Counted from the first letter of the stretch, positions 49,004 to 58,664 are shown. The stretch is DNA of 64,000 nt from Streptomyces sp. NBS 14/10 (GCF_002224125.1 NZ_NCSM01000014.1:404233-468232); one strand, 5' to 3'. Numbers and translations are program-made. The notes: generated from the sequence alone by a model not told the origin.

Positions 49004-52000
49004 ATGGGCCGTCAGGAGAGGCCGCTCGATCCCGGCGCGGGCCCCGAGCAGCGGTTCGCGTTCGCGCTGCGCAAGCTGAGGTCGGAGGCCGGAGGACCGA
49101 CATACCGGGCGATGGCGCAGCGCACCCCGTACACGGTCTCGACCCTGTCGCGGGCCGCCGCCGGGGAGCAGCTGCCCTCGCTGGAGGTCGCCCTCGCGTA
49201 TGTGGCCGCGTGCGGCGGGGACCGCGAGGAGTGGGAGCGGCACTGGCGGCAGACGTCCGAGGAGATCACGCTGCGGGCCGTCGAGGACGACGACGCCGAG
49301 CCGCCCTACCAGGGCCTCGCGCGGTTCGAACCGGGGGACCACGAGCGGTTCTTCGGCCGGGACCGGCTCGTCGGCGACCTCGTCGGCCTGGTCCGTACGC
49401 ATCGGTTCGTGGTGCTGGTCGGGGCCTCGGGGAGTGGGAAGTCCTCGCTGCTGCGGGCCGGTTTGATCCCCAGGCTGCGGGGCCCCGACGAGCCGCGCGA
49501 GCCGTCCGAGCCGCATGAGCGCGCTGCCGAGGAGCCGTACGAGAGCGCAGGCGAGCCGTACGAGCGGCCCGCCGCCGTCCGCATCCTCGCCCCGGGCGAA
49601 CACCCCGCCCGTACGCACACCGAAGCGCTCGCGCCGATGAGTGGCGAGGGCGGCGAGGGCGAGACGGTGGTCGTCGTCGACCAGTTCGAGGAGGTCTTCA
49701 CCCTCTGCCGCGACCCGGACGAACGCAAGGCGTTCCTCGACCGATTACTGGACGCCCGCCGCGCCGGAAGCGGGTTACGGGTCGTCGTCGCGGTGCGGGC
49801 GGACTTCTTCGGGCACTGCGCCGAACACCGCGAACTCGCTGAATCCTGCCGGGAGGCCACCCTGCTCATCGGCCCGATGACCCCGGACGAGCTGCGCGAC
49901 GTCATCGTCAAACCGGCCACGGCGGCGGGCCTGGTCGTCGAACGCTCCCTGACCGCACGGCTGATCGCCGAGGTCGACGGCGAGCCGGGCGGGTTGCCGC
50001 TGCTGTCCCACGTGCTGCTCGAGGCCTGGCGGCGACGGAAGGGCCGGACGCTGGCGGAGACCACGTACGACGCGGTCGGCGGGGTGCGCGGGGCCGTGGC
50101 CCGTACCGCCGAGGACGTCTACGCCCGGCTCACCCCCGCCCAGGCGTCGCTCGCCCGCCGCGTTCTGCTCCGGCTGATCACACCGGGTGAGGGGGCGCAG
50201 GACACCCGCCGCGGCGTCGACCGCGCCGAACTCGACTGGGGCGACCCCGCCGACACCCCCGCCGACACCACCCCCGCCGACACCACCGCCGTCCTGGACC
50301 GGCTGGCCCGCGCCCGGCTGATCACGCTGGACGAGAACACGGTCGACCTGGCCCACGAGGCCCTGATCACGGCGTGGCCGAGGCTGCGCGGCTGGGTGGC
50401 GGAGGACCGGGAACGGCTGCGTACGCACCGGCAGCTGACCGAGGCCGCGCGCGCCTGGGAGGAGCTGCGGCGCGAGACGGGCGCGCTGTACCGGGGGACG
50501 CGGCTCGCGGTGGCGCGCGAGTGGGCGGCGCGTGACGGCGCCCTCGACGAACTGAACTCCGTGGAGCGCGCGTTCCTGGAGGCGAGCATCGGCCTGGAGG
50601 ACGGCGAGCGGGCCGCCGCCGCGCGCCGCGCCCGCCGGCTGGCCTTTCTCGCGGCGTGTCTGGCGGTGCTCCTGGTCGTGGTCACGGCCGTCGGCGTGGT
50701 GGCCGTACGGCAGCGGCACAGCGCCGTCGAGGCCCAGCGGGTCGCCGTCTCCCGTCAACTGGCCGCACAGGCGCTGAACTTGGGCGATTCACGGCCCGGT
50801 ACCGCCATGCTGCTCGCCGTGGAGGCGTACCGCACCGCGCCGACGCCCGAGGCGCGCGGGGCCCTGCTGAGCATGTCCGCGCGCCGCTCCTACCAGGCCG
50901 AGCTGAACGGCCACGCCGACGCCGTGTCCGAAGTGGCGTTCAGCCCCGATGGAACACTCGCCAGCGTCGGCCGGGACGGGAAGACGGTGCTGTGGGACGC
51001 CCGCCACCACACCCGGCTGGCCACCCTCACCGGCCACGCCACCTGGCTCAGGGCGGTGGACTTCAGCCCGGACGGGCGCCGGATGGCCACGGGTGGCGAC
51101 GACCGGAAGGTGGTGCTGTGGGATGTGGCGCACCGCACGAAGGTGGCCACCCTCACCGGACACCGGGGGCCGGTCAAGAGCGTCGCGTTCAGCCCGGACG
51201 GCCGTACGGTGGCCGGTTCGAGCGACGACGGGACCGTCATCCTGTGGGATGTCAAAAGCGGCTCCCGGCGGGTCACCCTGACCGGCCACCGCGCCATGGT
51301 GTGGGCGGTGGAGTTCAGCCCGGACGGAAAACTGCTGGCCACGGCCAGCGCGGACCGTACGGTGCGGCTGTGGAGCGCGGCGACCGGTGAGCAACTGGCC
51401 GTGTTACGGGGCCACACCCGGTCCGTGGACGCCGTCGCGTTCAGCCCCGACGGGAAGCTGCTGGCCTCGGCCAGCCAGGACTACACCGCCAGGGTGTGGG
51501 ACGTGCGACGCCGTACCTCGGTGGCCAGGCTCGTCGGGCACGGCGCGGAGGTCAGGGCGGTGGGCTTCAGCCCCGACGGCCGTACGGTGGCCACCAGCGG
51601 ACAGGACCACACGGTCATGCTCTGGGACGCCGAGCGCCACACCCGCCAGGCCACCCTCGTCGGACACGGCACCAACATCTACAGCCTCGCCTACGACCCG
51701 AGCGGCACCCTCCTCGCCACGGCCGGGGAAAGCGGCTCGATCACCCTGTGGGACCCCACCCGGATCCCGCTGACCGGCCTCGCCGACCGGGTCAACAAGG
51801 TGGTGTTCAGCCCGGACGGACGCGCCCTCGCCACAGCGGGCCAGAACGGGTCCGCCGTGCTGTGGGACGTCGTCCACCGCACCCCGCGCGCCGTGCTGCC
51901 CAGTGGCCACGGAACCGTCAGATCGGCGGCGTTCAGCCCGGACGGCCGTACGCTGGCCACGGTCACCGGGATCTCCCAGGACACTCCGACCGGGCCCGCC

Positions 52001-52816
52001 TCCCGGCCGCCGAGCCCCAAGGACCAGACGCTGATGCTGTGGCCGCTCGCCGGCCGCGCGGGCCCGCGGCGCCCCGTCACCCTCACCGGTCACACCGCCC
52101 GGGTCCTGGACGTGGCCTACAGCCCGGACGGGCGGATCATCGCGACGGGCGCCGCGGACAAGAAGGTGATGTTGTGGGACGCGGCCCGGGGGACCCGGCT
52201 CGCCACCTTCACCGCGGACACCGGCACGGAGGGCAGCGGCGTCAACGCGGTGGCGTTCAGCCCCGACGGCCGTACGCTCGCCACCGCCAACTACGACGGC
52301 AGGGTGACTCTGTGGAACGTGGCCCGGCGGACCCGCATGGCCACGCTCACCGGCCACACCGGGCAGGTGCGGGCGGTGACCTTCAGCCCCGACGGCCGCA
52401 CGCTGGCCAGCGCCGGTATCGACCAGACGGTGATGCTGTGGGACGTGGCCAGGCACACCCGCCTGGCGACCCTGGCCGGTGACACCGGGCCCGCGTTCGC
52501 GGTGGCGTTCAGCCCCGACGGCCGTACGCTCGCCACCGCCAACGCGGACACCTCGGTCATGCTCTGGGACGTGGCCCGCCGCAAACAACTGGCCACCTTC
52601 ACCGGCCACACCGCGCAGGTGAGATCGGTCGCCTTCAGCCCCGACGGCCGCACACTGGCCACGGCGGGGGACGACGGCACCGTCCGGCTGTGGAACACCG
52701 ACCCCCGGCGCACCGCGACGCAGCTGTGCTCGGCGCTCTCCCGCGATCTGACCCGCGAGGAGTGGAAGCAGCTGATCCCGGAGAAGTCGTATCGCAGAAC
52801 GTGCGACATGGGCTGA
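49004..52816 (+). CDS. XRE-nSTAND ATPase with 14 WD40 repeats
   Basis: A 1270-residue signalling protein. Domains: XRE-like HTH (about 12-75, YTVSTLSRAAAGEQLPS); nSTAND1 NTPase from about 100, starting PYQGLARFEPGDHERFFGRD, with P-loop VGASGSGKSSLLRAG, Walker B VVVVDQFEEVF and GGLPLLSHVLLEAW; one membrane segment near 548-570 (LAFLAACLAVLLVVVTAV); then 14 WD40 blades, two seven-bladed propellers. Three TTA codons (49745, 49775, 51404) suggest bldA dependence. GAGGGGGAG precedes ATG 49004. Such proteins are switch ATPases; relatives serve development, regulation or defence. The near-identical blade DNA shows recent copying. Next to a second STAND gene on the same strand. Confidence 0.9.
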   Translation: MGRQERPLDPGAGPEQRFAFALRKLRSEAGGPTYRAMAQRTPYTVSTLSRAAAGEQLPSLEVALAYVAACGGDREEWERHWRQTSEEITLRAVEDDDAEPPYQGLARFEPGDHERFFGRDRLVGDLVGLVRTHRFVVLVGASGSGKSSLLRAGLIPRLRGPDEPREPSEPHERAAEEPYESAGEPYERPAAVRILAPGEHPARTHTEALAPMSGEGGEGETVVVVDQFEEVFTLCRDPDERKAFLDRLLDARRAGSGLRVVVAVRADFFGHCAEHRELAESCREATLLIGPMTPDELRDVIVKPATAAGLVVERSLTARLIAEVDGEPGGLPLLSHVLLEAWRRRKGRTLAETTYDAVGGVRGAVARTAEDVYARLTPAQASLARRVLLRLITPGEGAQDTRRGVDRAELDWGDPADTPADTTPADTTAVLDRLARARLITLDENTVDLAHEALITAWPRLRGWVAEDRERLRTHRQLTEAARAWEELRRETGALYRGTRLAVAREWAARDGALDELNSVERAFLEASIGLEDGERAAAARRARRLAFLAACLAVLLVVVTAVGVVAVRQRHSAVEAQRVAVSRQLAAQALNLGDSRPGTAMLLAVEAYRTAPTPEARGALLSMSARRSYQAELNGHADAVSEVAFSPDGTLASVGRDGKTVLWDARHHTRLATLTGHATWLRAVDFSPDGRRMATGGDDRKVVLWDVAHRTKVATLTGHRGPVKSVAFSPDGRTVAGSSDDGTVILWDVKSGSRRVTLTGHRAMVWAVEFSPDGKLLATASADRTVRLWSAATGEQLAVLRGHTRSVDAVAFSPDGKLLASASQDYTARVWDVRRRTSVARLVGHGAEVRAVGFSPDGRTVATSGQDHTVMLWDAERHTRQATLVGHGTNIYSLAYDPSGTLLATAGESGSITLWDPTRIPLTGLADRVNKVVFSPDGRALATAGQNGSAVLWDVVHRTPRAVLPSGHGTVRSAAFSPDGRTLATVTGISQDTPTGPASRPPSPKDQTLMLWPLAGRAGPRRPVTLTGHTARVLDVAYSPDGRIIATGAADKKVMLWDAARGTRLATFTADTGTEGSGVNAVAFSPDGRTLATANYDGRVTLWNVARRTRMATLTGHTGQVRAVTFSPDGRTLASAGIDQTVMLWDVARHTRLATLAGDTGPAFAVAFSPDGRTLATANADTSVMLWDVARRKQLATFTGHTAQVRSVAFSPDGRTLATAGDDGTVRLWNTDPRRTATQLCSALSRDLTREEWKQLIPEKSYRRTCDMG

Positions 52817-52883
52817 GCGCGGTCTCCCCGGTGATCGCGATCTTCCCGATACCGTGTGCGCAGACGCGAGTTGGGGGTGGGCT

Positions 52884-55328
52884 GTGGAGCCGTTCACGAT
52901 GGCGGCGGTGGCCTCGGCGGTCACCACGGTGACCTCGGGCGCCCTGTCGGGCGCGGGCGGGGAGATGGGGCGGCGGAGCTCGGAGGCGCTGGCCGGGCTC
53001 GTACGGAGGATGCGGCGCCGCGACGCGGACCCTGAGCCCGACCCGGGGACGCCGGAGGACCGCGGCGTCCGCGCGGACGAGTCGCCCCTGCTGCCCGCCA
53101 CCGACGAGGAGCGGCGCGAGCTGGCCCGGCAGTTGTGGGAGAGCTCCCGCACGTCTCCCGGCTTCGCCCGCGACGTGACGGCCTGGTTGCGGGAGACCGG
53201 GTGGCTGGGGTCGCGCGCCGTCCCCGCCGTGGCTCCCGGGGCGTCCCGCCCGCGGATGCTGCCGCCCGCGAACGCCGCCTTCACCGACCGCGAGGCGCTG
53301 CCGGACCAGATCGCCCGGGTGCTGGACGGCGAGGAGAGGGCCGACGGCGTCCCGGCGGTGGTGGTGCTGGTGGGGCCCGGCGGTATCGGGAAGACCGCGG
53401 CGGCCGTGCACTGCGCGCACCGGCTCACCGAGCGCTTCCCCGACGGCCAGCTCTACATCGATCTGCGGGGGCAGTCCGCGACGACGGCGCTGACCCCCTC
53501 CGAGGCGCTGGTCCGCCTCCTGGACGCGCTGCGGGTGCCGACCGGCCGGCTGCCGGCCGACGAGCGGCGGCTGAGCGAGCTCTACCGCGACCGCACGGCC
53601 GAGCGGCGCATGGTCGTCGTACTGGACAACGCCCACTCCGAACGGCAGGTCAGGCCGCTGCTGACCGCCGCCCCGGAGTCCCTGGCCATCATCACCAGCC
53701 GCTACCGCCTCGACCGGCTCGCGGCCGATCCGGGCGCCAAGGTGATCAGGCTCGACCCGCTGACCACCGCCGACTCGGTCCGGCTGCTGACCCGCATCGT
53801 GGGCCGGGACGCGACGGCCGGGCGCGGGCCGGGCCCCGGTGTCGCGGCGGTCGCGGAGCGGTGCGGCGGGATTCCGCTCGCGCTGTGCGAGACGGGCGCC
53901 CGCGTCGCCGTACGGGAACACCTCACTTGGGACACCGTCGAGCGGCAGCTGTCCGAGCGGGCACACCGAAGGGAACAGGAGGCCCTGTCCATGGATGACC
54001 GGTCCGCCCGGGGCGCGGTGGACCTCACCACCGACGTCACGTACGGGGAACTGAGCCCGCGGGCGGCCCTGCTGTACCGGATGCTCGGGGTGTGGCCGTG
54101 GCCCGGTATCACCGTGGGGGCCGCCCGGAAGGCCGTGGACGCGGCGGACGACGACGAGGCGCGGGCGCTCCTCGACGAACTGGCGGGCGTCCATCTGCTC
54201 GAGGAAGTGGGGGAGGAGCGCTACCGCTTCCACGACCTCGTACGCGACCACGCCGCGCGGTGCGGCGAGGCGGAGGACCGCCACGCCGACCGGGCGGCGG
54301 CCGTGCGCCGCGTCGTCGGCTGGTACCTGGGGTTCGCGGCGGCGGCCGACCTCCGCGTCATCCCCGGGCGCTGGCGGCTGGGCCCCGCCTACGCACGGCT
54401 GGCGCCGCCCGCGGCGGACCGCGACCCTGAGGACGGCCGCCTCGCCTTGGCCGAACTGCGCGCCGAACGCGAGAACCTGGCCGCGGCCGTACGGGCCGCC
54501 GAGCACCACGGCTTCGACGAACTGGCCTGGCAGCTGTGCGAGGCCATGTGGGGCCTGCATCTGCGCCTCGGCTTCCACGAACAGTGGGTCGAGACCCACC
54601 TGAAGGGCGTGGCGGCCGCCCGCCGGAGCGCCGCGGAGTTCGGCGACCCGCGGGCCGAGGGCCGGGTGCTGGTCCAGCTCGCCTTCGCCCGCATGGGCCT
54701 CGAAAGCTGGCCCGAGGCCGAGGAAGCCCTGGTGAACGCCGCCGCCGCGGACGAGCGGGCCGGGCACCACCGCGGCCAGGCGAGCGCCGTCGAGGCGCTG
54801 GGGCTGCTGCGGCTCAAGCAGTGGCGATACCCCGAGGCGCAGCGGAGTTTCGAGGAGGCCCGGCAGGTGCTGGGGCGGATCCGCCCGGGGGACGACGGCG
54901 CGGCGGACGTGCCCCGCGCCCTGGCGCTGCTCGACCACCACACCGGCCGCGCCCTGCGCGGACAGGAGCGGTACGGCGAGGCGGTGCGCCGACTCCACGA
55001 GGCCCTGGCCCACTTCCGGGCCCTGCCTGAGCCCGATCTGTACAACGAGGGCCGGGTGTACATGAGCCTCGGCGAGACGCATCTGGACGCCGGTGACGCC
55101 GAGGCGGCCCGCGTCTGCCTCGACGAGGCCATCGCCACCATGGGCCGGGAGGGCGCCGAACTCCAGCACGCCGACGCCGCGGAGATGCGGGCCCGCTGTG
55201 CGAGGGCGCTGGGCGACCCGGCCGCGGAGGCCGGCGATCTGCGCACGGCGGTCGCGCTGTACGAGACGGTGGGCGACCAGGCGTCGGTCGAGCGCGTGCG
55301 CGCGCGGTTGGCGGAGGTCACGGAGTGA
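52884..55328 (+). CDS. NB-ARC STAND ATPase with tetratricopeptide repeats
   Basis: An 814-residue AP-ATPase. An N-terminal helical region (MAAVASAVTTVTSGALSGAGGEMGRRSSEA) may be an effector-associated domain. NB-ARC runs from about 140 to 420: P-loop GPGGIGKTAAA, Walker B VVVLDNAHSE, sensor ITSRYRL, CGGIPLAL and the winged-helix YRFHDLVRDHA. From about 470 to the end there are TPR-type helices for ligand sensing. GTG 52884 is picked, with GGGGGTGGG upstream; the frame is open to 52854. It lacks the SARP DNA-binding domain of AfsR relatives, so it is not a simple activator. It follows the WD40 STAND gene by 67 bp. Role unknown: stress signalling or defence. Confidence 0.88.
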   Translation: MEPFTMAAVASAVTTVTSGALSGAGGEMGRRSSEALAGLVRRMRRRDADPEPDPGTPEDRGVRADESPLLPATDEERRELARQLWESSRTSPGFARDVTAWLRETGWLGSRAVPAVAPGASRPRMLPPANAAFTDREALPDQIARVLDGEERADGVPAVVVLVGPGGIGKTAAAVHCAHRLTERFPDGQLYIDLRGQSATTALTPSEALVRLLDALRVPTGRLPADERRLSELYRDRTAERRMVVVLDNAHSERQVRPLLTAAPESLAIITSRYRLDRLAADPGAKVIRLDPLTTADSVRLLTRIVGRDATAGRGPGPGVAAVAERCGGIPLALCETGARVAVREHLTWDTVERQLSERAHRREQEALSMDDRSARGAVDLTTDVTYGELSPRAALLYRMLGVWPWPGITVGAARKAVDAADDDEARALLDELAGVHLLEEVGEERYRFHDLVRDHAARCGEAEDRHADRAAAVRRVVGWYLGFAAAADLRVIPGRWRLGPAYARLAPPAADRDPEDGRLALAELRAERENLAAAVRAAEHHGFDELAWQLCEAMWGLHLRLGFHEQWVETHLKGVAAARRSAAEFGDPRAEGRVLVQLAFARMGLESWPEAEEALVNAAAADERAGHHRGQASAVEALGLLRLKQWRYPEAQRSFEEARQVLGRIRPGDDGAADVPRALALLDHHTGRALRGQERYGEAVRRLHEALAHFRALPEPDLYNEGRVYMSLGETHLDAGDAEAARVCLDEAIATMGREGAELQHADAAEMRARCARALGDPAAEAGDLRTAVALYETVGDQASVERVRARLAEVTE

Positions 55329-55331
55329 ATC

Positions 55332-55395
55332 TGTGGTGAGTATGGGACGGCGACACGCCGACGCGATGGCGTGTCGCTGTCCCATACTCACCACA
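55332..55395. repeat. Dispersed 64-bp hairpin element, copy 2
   Basis: Arms 55332-55359 and 55368-55395, 8-nt loop. The left arm begins TGTGGTGAGTATGGGACGGC, the same as at 28703 apart from changes matched on the other arm (CG to TA at the third pair). It starts 3 bp after the NB-ARC gene stop and ends 2 bp before the stop of the convergent transferase gene. Confidence 0.85.
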
Positions 55396-55397
55396 AA

Positions 55398-57171
55398 TCA
55401 GGCCGACAGGCGCTCCACCGCGACGCGGTGGTGTGCCGCCCCGGTGACCACGGTCAGCTCCGCCTGCGCCGCGCCGAGCGGCTTGGCCCCGAGCCAGGCC
55501 AGCAGCGCCGACGCGTACGCCGCCGGGTCGCACAGGTCGGCCCGGCCGGTCCCGTCCGGGGCGGCCGTCAGCCGCACCAGATCCCCCTGCCGGGTGCGCA
55601 CCGTGCAGCGGTCCGGACCGGTCACATACGCGGCCAGGGCACAGTGCGGATGGCGCGCCAGGACCTCCGCCGTCCAGGCGGCGGGCGGGCCGACCCGGGG
55701 GTCGTCCGCCGCGCCGTACCGTACGACGACGTCCGCGACGCTCAGCCGCCCGGCGTCCTGGGTGTCCTCGTGCACCGCGGTGTGCGCGCCGTCGGCGTCC
55801 GGGTCCTCCGGCTCGTGGGCGGTGTCGGCGTAGCGGGTGACGGCGACGGTCGGCGGGTCGGCGTCGATCAGCCGGGTCAGGACGCGTACGGGCGCGGTGC
55901 GTTCGGCGGGCTCGTACGGCGGCAGCGGCAGCCGGTCGAGGAGGGCGGGGCGGTCGGCGGGCTCGGGGATGCCGATGAGGTCGTAGAACAGGCGGCGCAG
56001 CAGACCGGCGGAGCGGCCCGGCGCGGATGTGGTCTGGGCGGCCAACTCGGCGTACCGGCTGGGGTCATGGCCCTGGACGGCGCGTTCGATCTGCGCGCGC
56101 AGGCTGCCGTGCGGGCGGAGCTTCGGGGCGGTCCGGCCGAGCGCGGCGACCGGCGAGCCGGGGTCGAGGTCGCCGTCGGGGAACGCGCCGAGGAGGGCGG
56201 GCCTGCCGATGGAGGCCGCGTAGTACGTGACGCTGCTGTGGTCGCCCAGGACGCAGTCCGCCGCTATCAGGGCCTGCCGCCAGCCGTGCAGTTCGGAGAT
56301 CAGGCCGAGGCCGGCCCGGCGCGCCCGGTCCAGCCAGCCCCGGACCTGCCCGGGGCCGTGTCCGTACCAGATGTTGGGGTGCAGGACGGCCACCGTGCGG
56401 TATTCGTCGGCCGGCAGCTCGGCCGCCAGGCGGGGCAGCAGCCAGGGCAGCAGATCGCCTTCGCCGTTGCTCTCGGTGTCGCCGTCGCCGAAGAGGGAGC
56501 GCGGCGCCCAGGTGGAGCTGACCACGACCAGCCGCTGATGCGGGGCGACACCGAGCGCGCGGCGGAAGCGTTCGCGGTACGGGAGGCCGTCAAGGATGCG
56601 GTCGTAGCAGGGGTCCCCGGCGAGGACGGCCGTCGCTGCCGCCTCCGGGCAGGCGGTGCCGAGCCGGTCCAGCTGCTCGGGGTGGGACAGGACGGTGGCG
56701 GAGGCGATGGGGCGGCCGTCGTGCAGCAGCCACTCGGGGGCCAGCCCGAAGACCGGTGTTGTCCGGTGTTGTCCGGTGTTGTCCGGTGTTGTCCGGTGTT
56801 GCGAGCTTCTTATTGTACCCAACGCCATGCGACAGCACGGCCAACTCGCCTTGCAGTGCGTGGAGTTGACCACCGTAGCTCGCGGACACCGCCAGGTCGA
56901 CGGGGGTGTCCTTCGCCTGCTCCCAGGGGAGGACCGGCAGCCCCGCGGCGGCCAGCAACTCGGGCACCCCGGCCAGAAAGGGCGAGGACTGGGTGCACGT
57001 CGCCAGCAGTTGCACCCGCAGATCGCCGCTGAGCAGCGGGAGCACGTCCAGCAGCCGGGTCGCGGAGGTGACGTTGTGCACCACGAGCAGCACCCGGCGG
57101 CACTGTGCCCGGGTCACCCACCGCTCCGCGTCGGTGCCGACCGGAACTCTCAGCCGCGGCGTGCCCGTCAT
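55398..57171 (-). pseudogene. CDP-glycerol-transferase/GT-B-like gene, out of frame at a 10-bp tandem repeat (possible phase-variable gene)
   Basis: From ATG 57171 the protein reads normally to GVGYNKKLATP, then enters a 10-bp repeat (56751-56800). With five units the frame is wrong and ends at 56590 after 193 codons. The rest (VFGLAPEWLLHDGRP onward to 55398) is open in the frame that would be reached with four units, giving 587 residues. The motif GDHSSVTYYAASIGRPALLG resembles the active-site loop of TagB/TagF CDP-glycerol glycerophosphotransferases, and NIWYGHGPGQVRGW is another landmark. A role in making an envelope polymer is therefore possible. Streptomycete relatives are often annotated oddly as translation factor. 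May be phase variable, a true pseudogene or an assembly error. Confidence 0.75.
56751..56800. repeat. Five copies of GTCCGGTGTT inside the transferase-like gene
   Basis: Four perfect units (56761-56800) and one with a single change (56751-56760, GACCGGTGTT). Ten bases is not a multiple of three, so each gain or loss moves the reading frame. The unrepeated sequence (one unit) would be in frame and reads ...KKLATPVFGLAPEW, probably the ancestral state. Confidence 0.92.
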
Positions 57172-57352
57172 CCTGGCGATCTTACCGGCGGTGACCTTGG
57201 TCGTTCTTCGCGCTGCACCCAACCGATCTTTGTCCTGTGAGTGGGGAAAGTCTGCAGTAATCCATGCACAACTTCTTCCCAGGTCCAGCAGCCGCTGCTA
57301 CGTTCCCTACGAAAGCCCGGCACTGGGGCGGAATCTGGGCGGGGAGGGGACA

Positions 57353-58543
57353 GTGAGACGCATGACGGCACGACCGGCGAGCGCCCACCAGGCGCGCCTG
57401 CTCAAGCTGCTGCGCGACGGCGGCCCCAACTCCCGTGCCCAGCTGGGCGACCAGATCGACCTGTCCCGCTCCAAACTGGCCGTGGAGCTGCACCGGCTGC
57501 TGGAGACGGGCCTGGTGGTGGCCGACGGGCTCGCCGCCTCGCGCGGCGGCCGCCGCTCCCACAACGTCCGGCTCAACCCGGGCCTGAGGTTCCTCGGCGT
57601 CGACATCGGCGCGACATCGGTCGACGTCGCCGTCACCAACGCGGAGCTGGAGGTCCTGGGCCACCTCAACCAGCCGATGGACGTCCGTGAGGGCCCCGTG
57701 GCGGTCTTCGAGCAAGTCCTGGACATGGCCGAGAAGCTGAAGGCCACCGGGCTCGCCGAGGGCTTCGACGGCGCCGGCATCGGCGTTCCCGGACCGGTCC
57801 GCTTCCCCGAGGGCATACCGGTGGCCCCGCCGATCATGCCGGGCTGGGACGGCTTCCCCGTACGGGAGGCGCTCAGCCAGGAACTCGGCTGCCCGATCAT
57901 GGTCGACAACGATGTGAACCTCATGGCGATGGGCGAACAGCACGCCGGAGTCGCCCGCAACGTGGCCGATTTCCTCTGTGTCAAGATCGGCACCGGTATC
58001 GGCTGCGGCATCGTCGTCGGCGGCCAGGTCTATCGCGGCACCACCGGCAGCGCGGGCGACATCGGCCACATCCAGGCCGTGCCCGGCGGCAGGCCCTGCG
58101 CCTGTGGCAACCGGGGCTGCCTGGAAGCTCACTTCAGCGGCGCCGCGCTGGCCCGCGACGCGGTGCAGGTGGCCCAACAGGGCCTGTCCACCGACCTCGC
58201 GGCCCGGCTGGCGGCGAATGGCACCCTCACCGCCGCCGATGTCGCCGCCGCGGCCACCGCGGGCGACACCACCGCACTGGAGCTGATCCGCGAGGGCGGC
58301 ACCCGCGTCGGCGAGGTCATCGCCGGCCTCGTCTCCTTCTTCAACCCCGGTCTGTTAGTGATCGGCGGCGGGGTGACCGGCCTGGGCCACACCCTGCTCG
58401 CCGCGATCCGTACCCAGGTCTACCGCCAGTCGCTGCCCCTTGCGACCGGCAATCTCCCCATCGTCCTGGGCGAGTTGGGCTCCACCGCCGGAGTGACCGG
58501 TGCGGCCCGGCTGATCAGCGACCATCTCTTCTCACCCGCCTGA
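57353..58543 (+). CDS. ROK-family transcriptional regulator
   Basis: A 396-residue NagC/XylR-type ROK protein. The N-terminal winged helix (about 10-70) has LLKLLRDGGPNSRAQLG and LSRSKLAVELHRL. The sugar-kinase-like domain has LGVDIGATSVDVAV, GIGVPGPV, VDNDVNLMAMGE and IGTGIGCGIVV, and zinc motif CACGNRGCLEAHFSG. GTG 57353 follows GGAGG by five bases; ATG 57362 is nine bases inside. One in-frame TTA (58355-58357) implies bldA control of the protein. ROK repressors bind sugars or sugar phosphates. It may control the sugar dehydrogenase gene 200 bp downstream, where a dyad lies at 58637-58664, or the divergent transferase-like gene. Confidence 0.92.
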   Translation: MRRMTARPASAHQARLLKLLRDGGPNSRAQLGDQIDLSRSKLAVELHRLLETGLVVADGLAASRGGRRSHNVRLNPGLRFLGVDIGATSVDVAVTNAELEVLGHLNQPMDVREGPVAVFEQVLDMAEKLKATGLAEGFDGAGIGVPGPVRFPEGIPVAPPIMPGWDGFPVREALSQELGCPIMVDNDVNLMAMGEQHAGVARNVADFLCVKIGTGIGCGIVVGGQVYRGTTGSAGDIGHIQAVPGGRPCACGNRGCLEAHFSGAALARDAVQVAQQGLSTDLAARLAANGTLTAADVAAAATAGDTTALELIREGGTRVGEVIAGLVSFFNPGLLVIGGGVTGLGHTLLAAIRTQVYRQSLPLATGNLPIVLGELGSTAGVTGAARLISDHLFSPA

Positions 58544-58636
58544 GCGACTACTTCTCCCCCCTTACGCACGCCTGCTCGGCGCCGCGCCTACCGAGGCGCG
58601 CCACGCCCTGACACCGGCCCTCGATGCCACATTCTC

Positions 58637-58664
58637 CAACTGACCAGGTCAACCAGGTCAGTTG
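58637..58664. promoter_or_regulatory. 28-bp dyad upstream of the sugar dehydrogenase gene
   Basis: CAACTGACC ... GGTCAGTTG are perfect 9-bp arms around AGGTCAACCA, which itself repeats the half GGTCA. So ACCAGGTCA occurs twice in tandem. It lies 77 bp before GTG 58741 and is the best operator candidate for the ROK protein encoded upstream. Confidence 0.6.
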
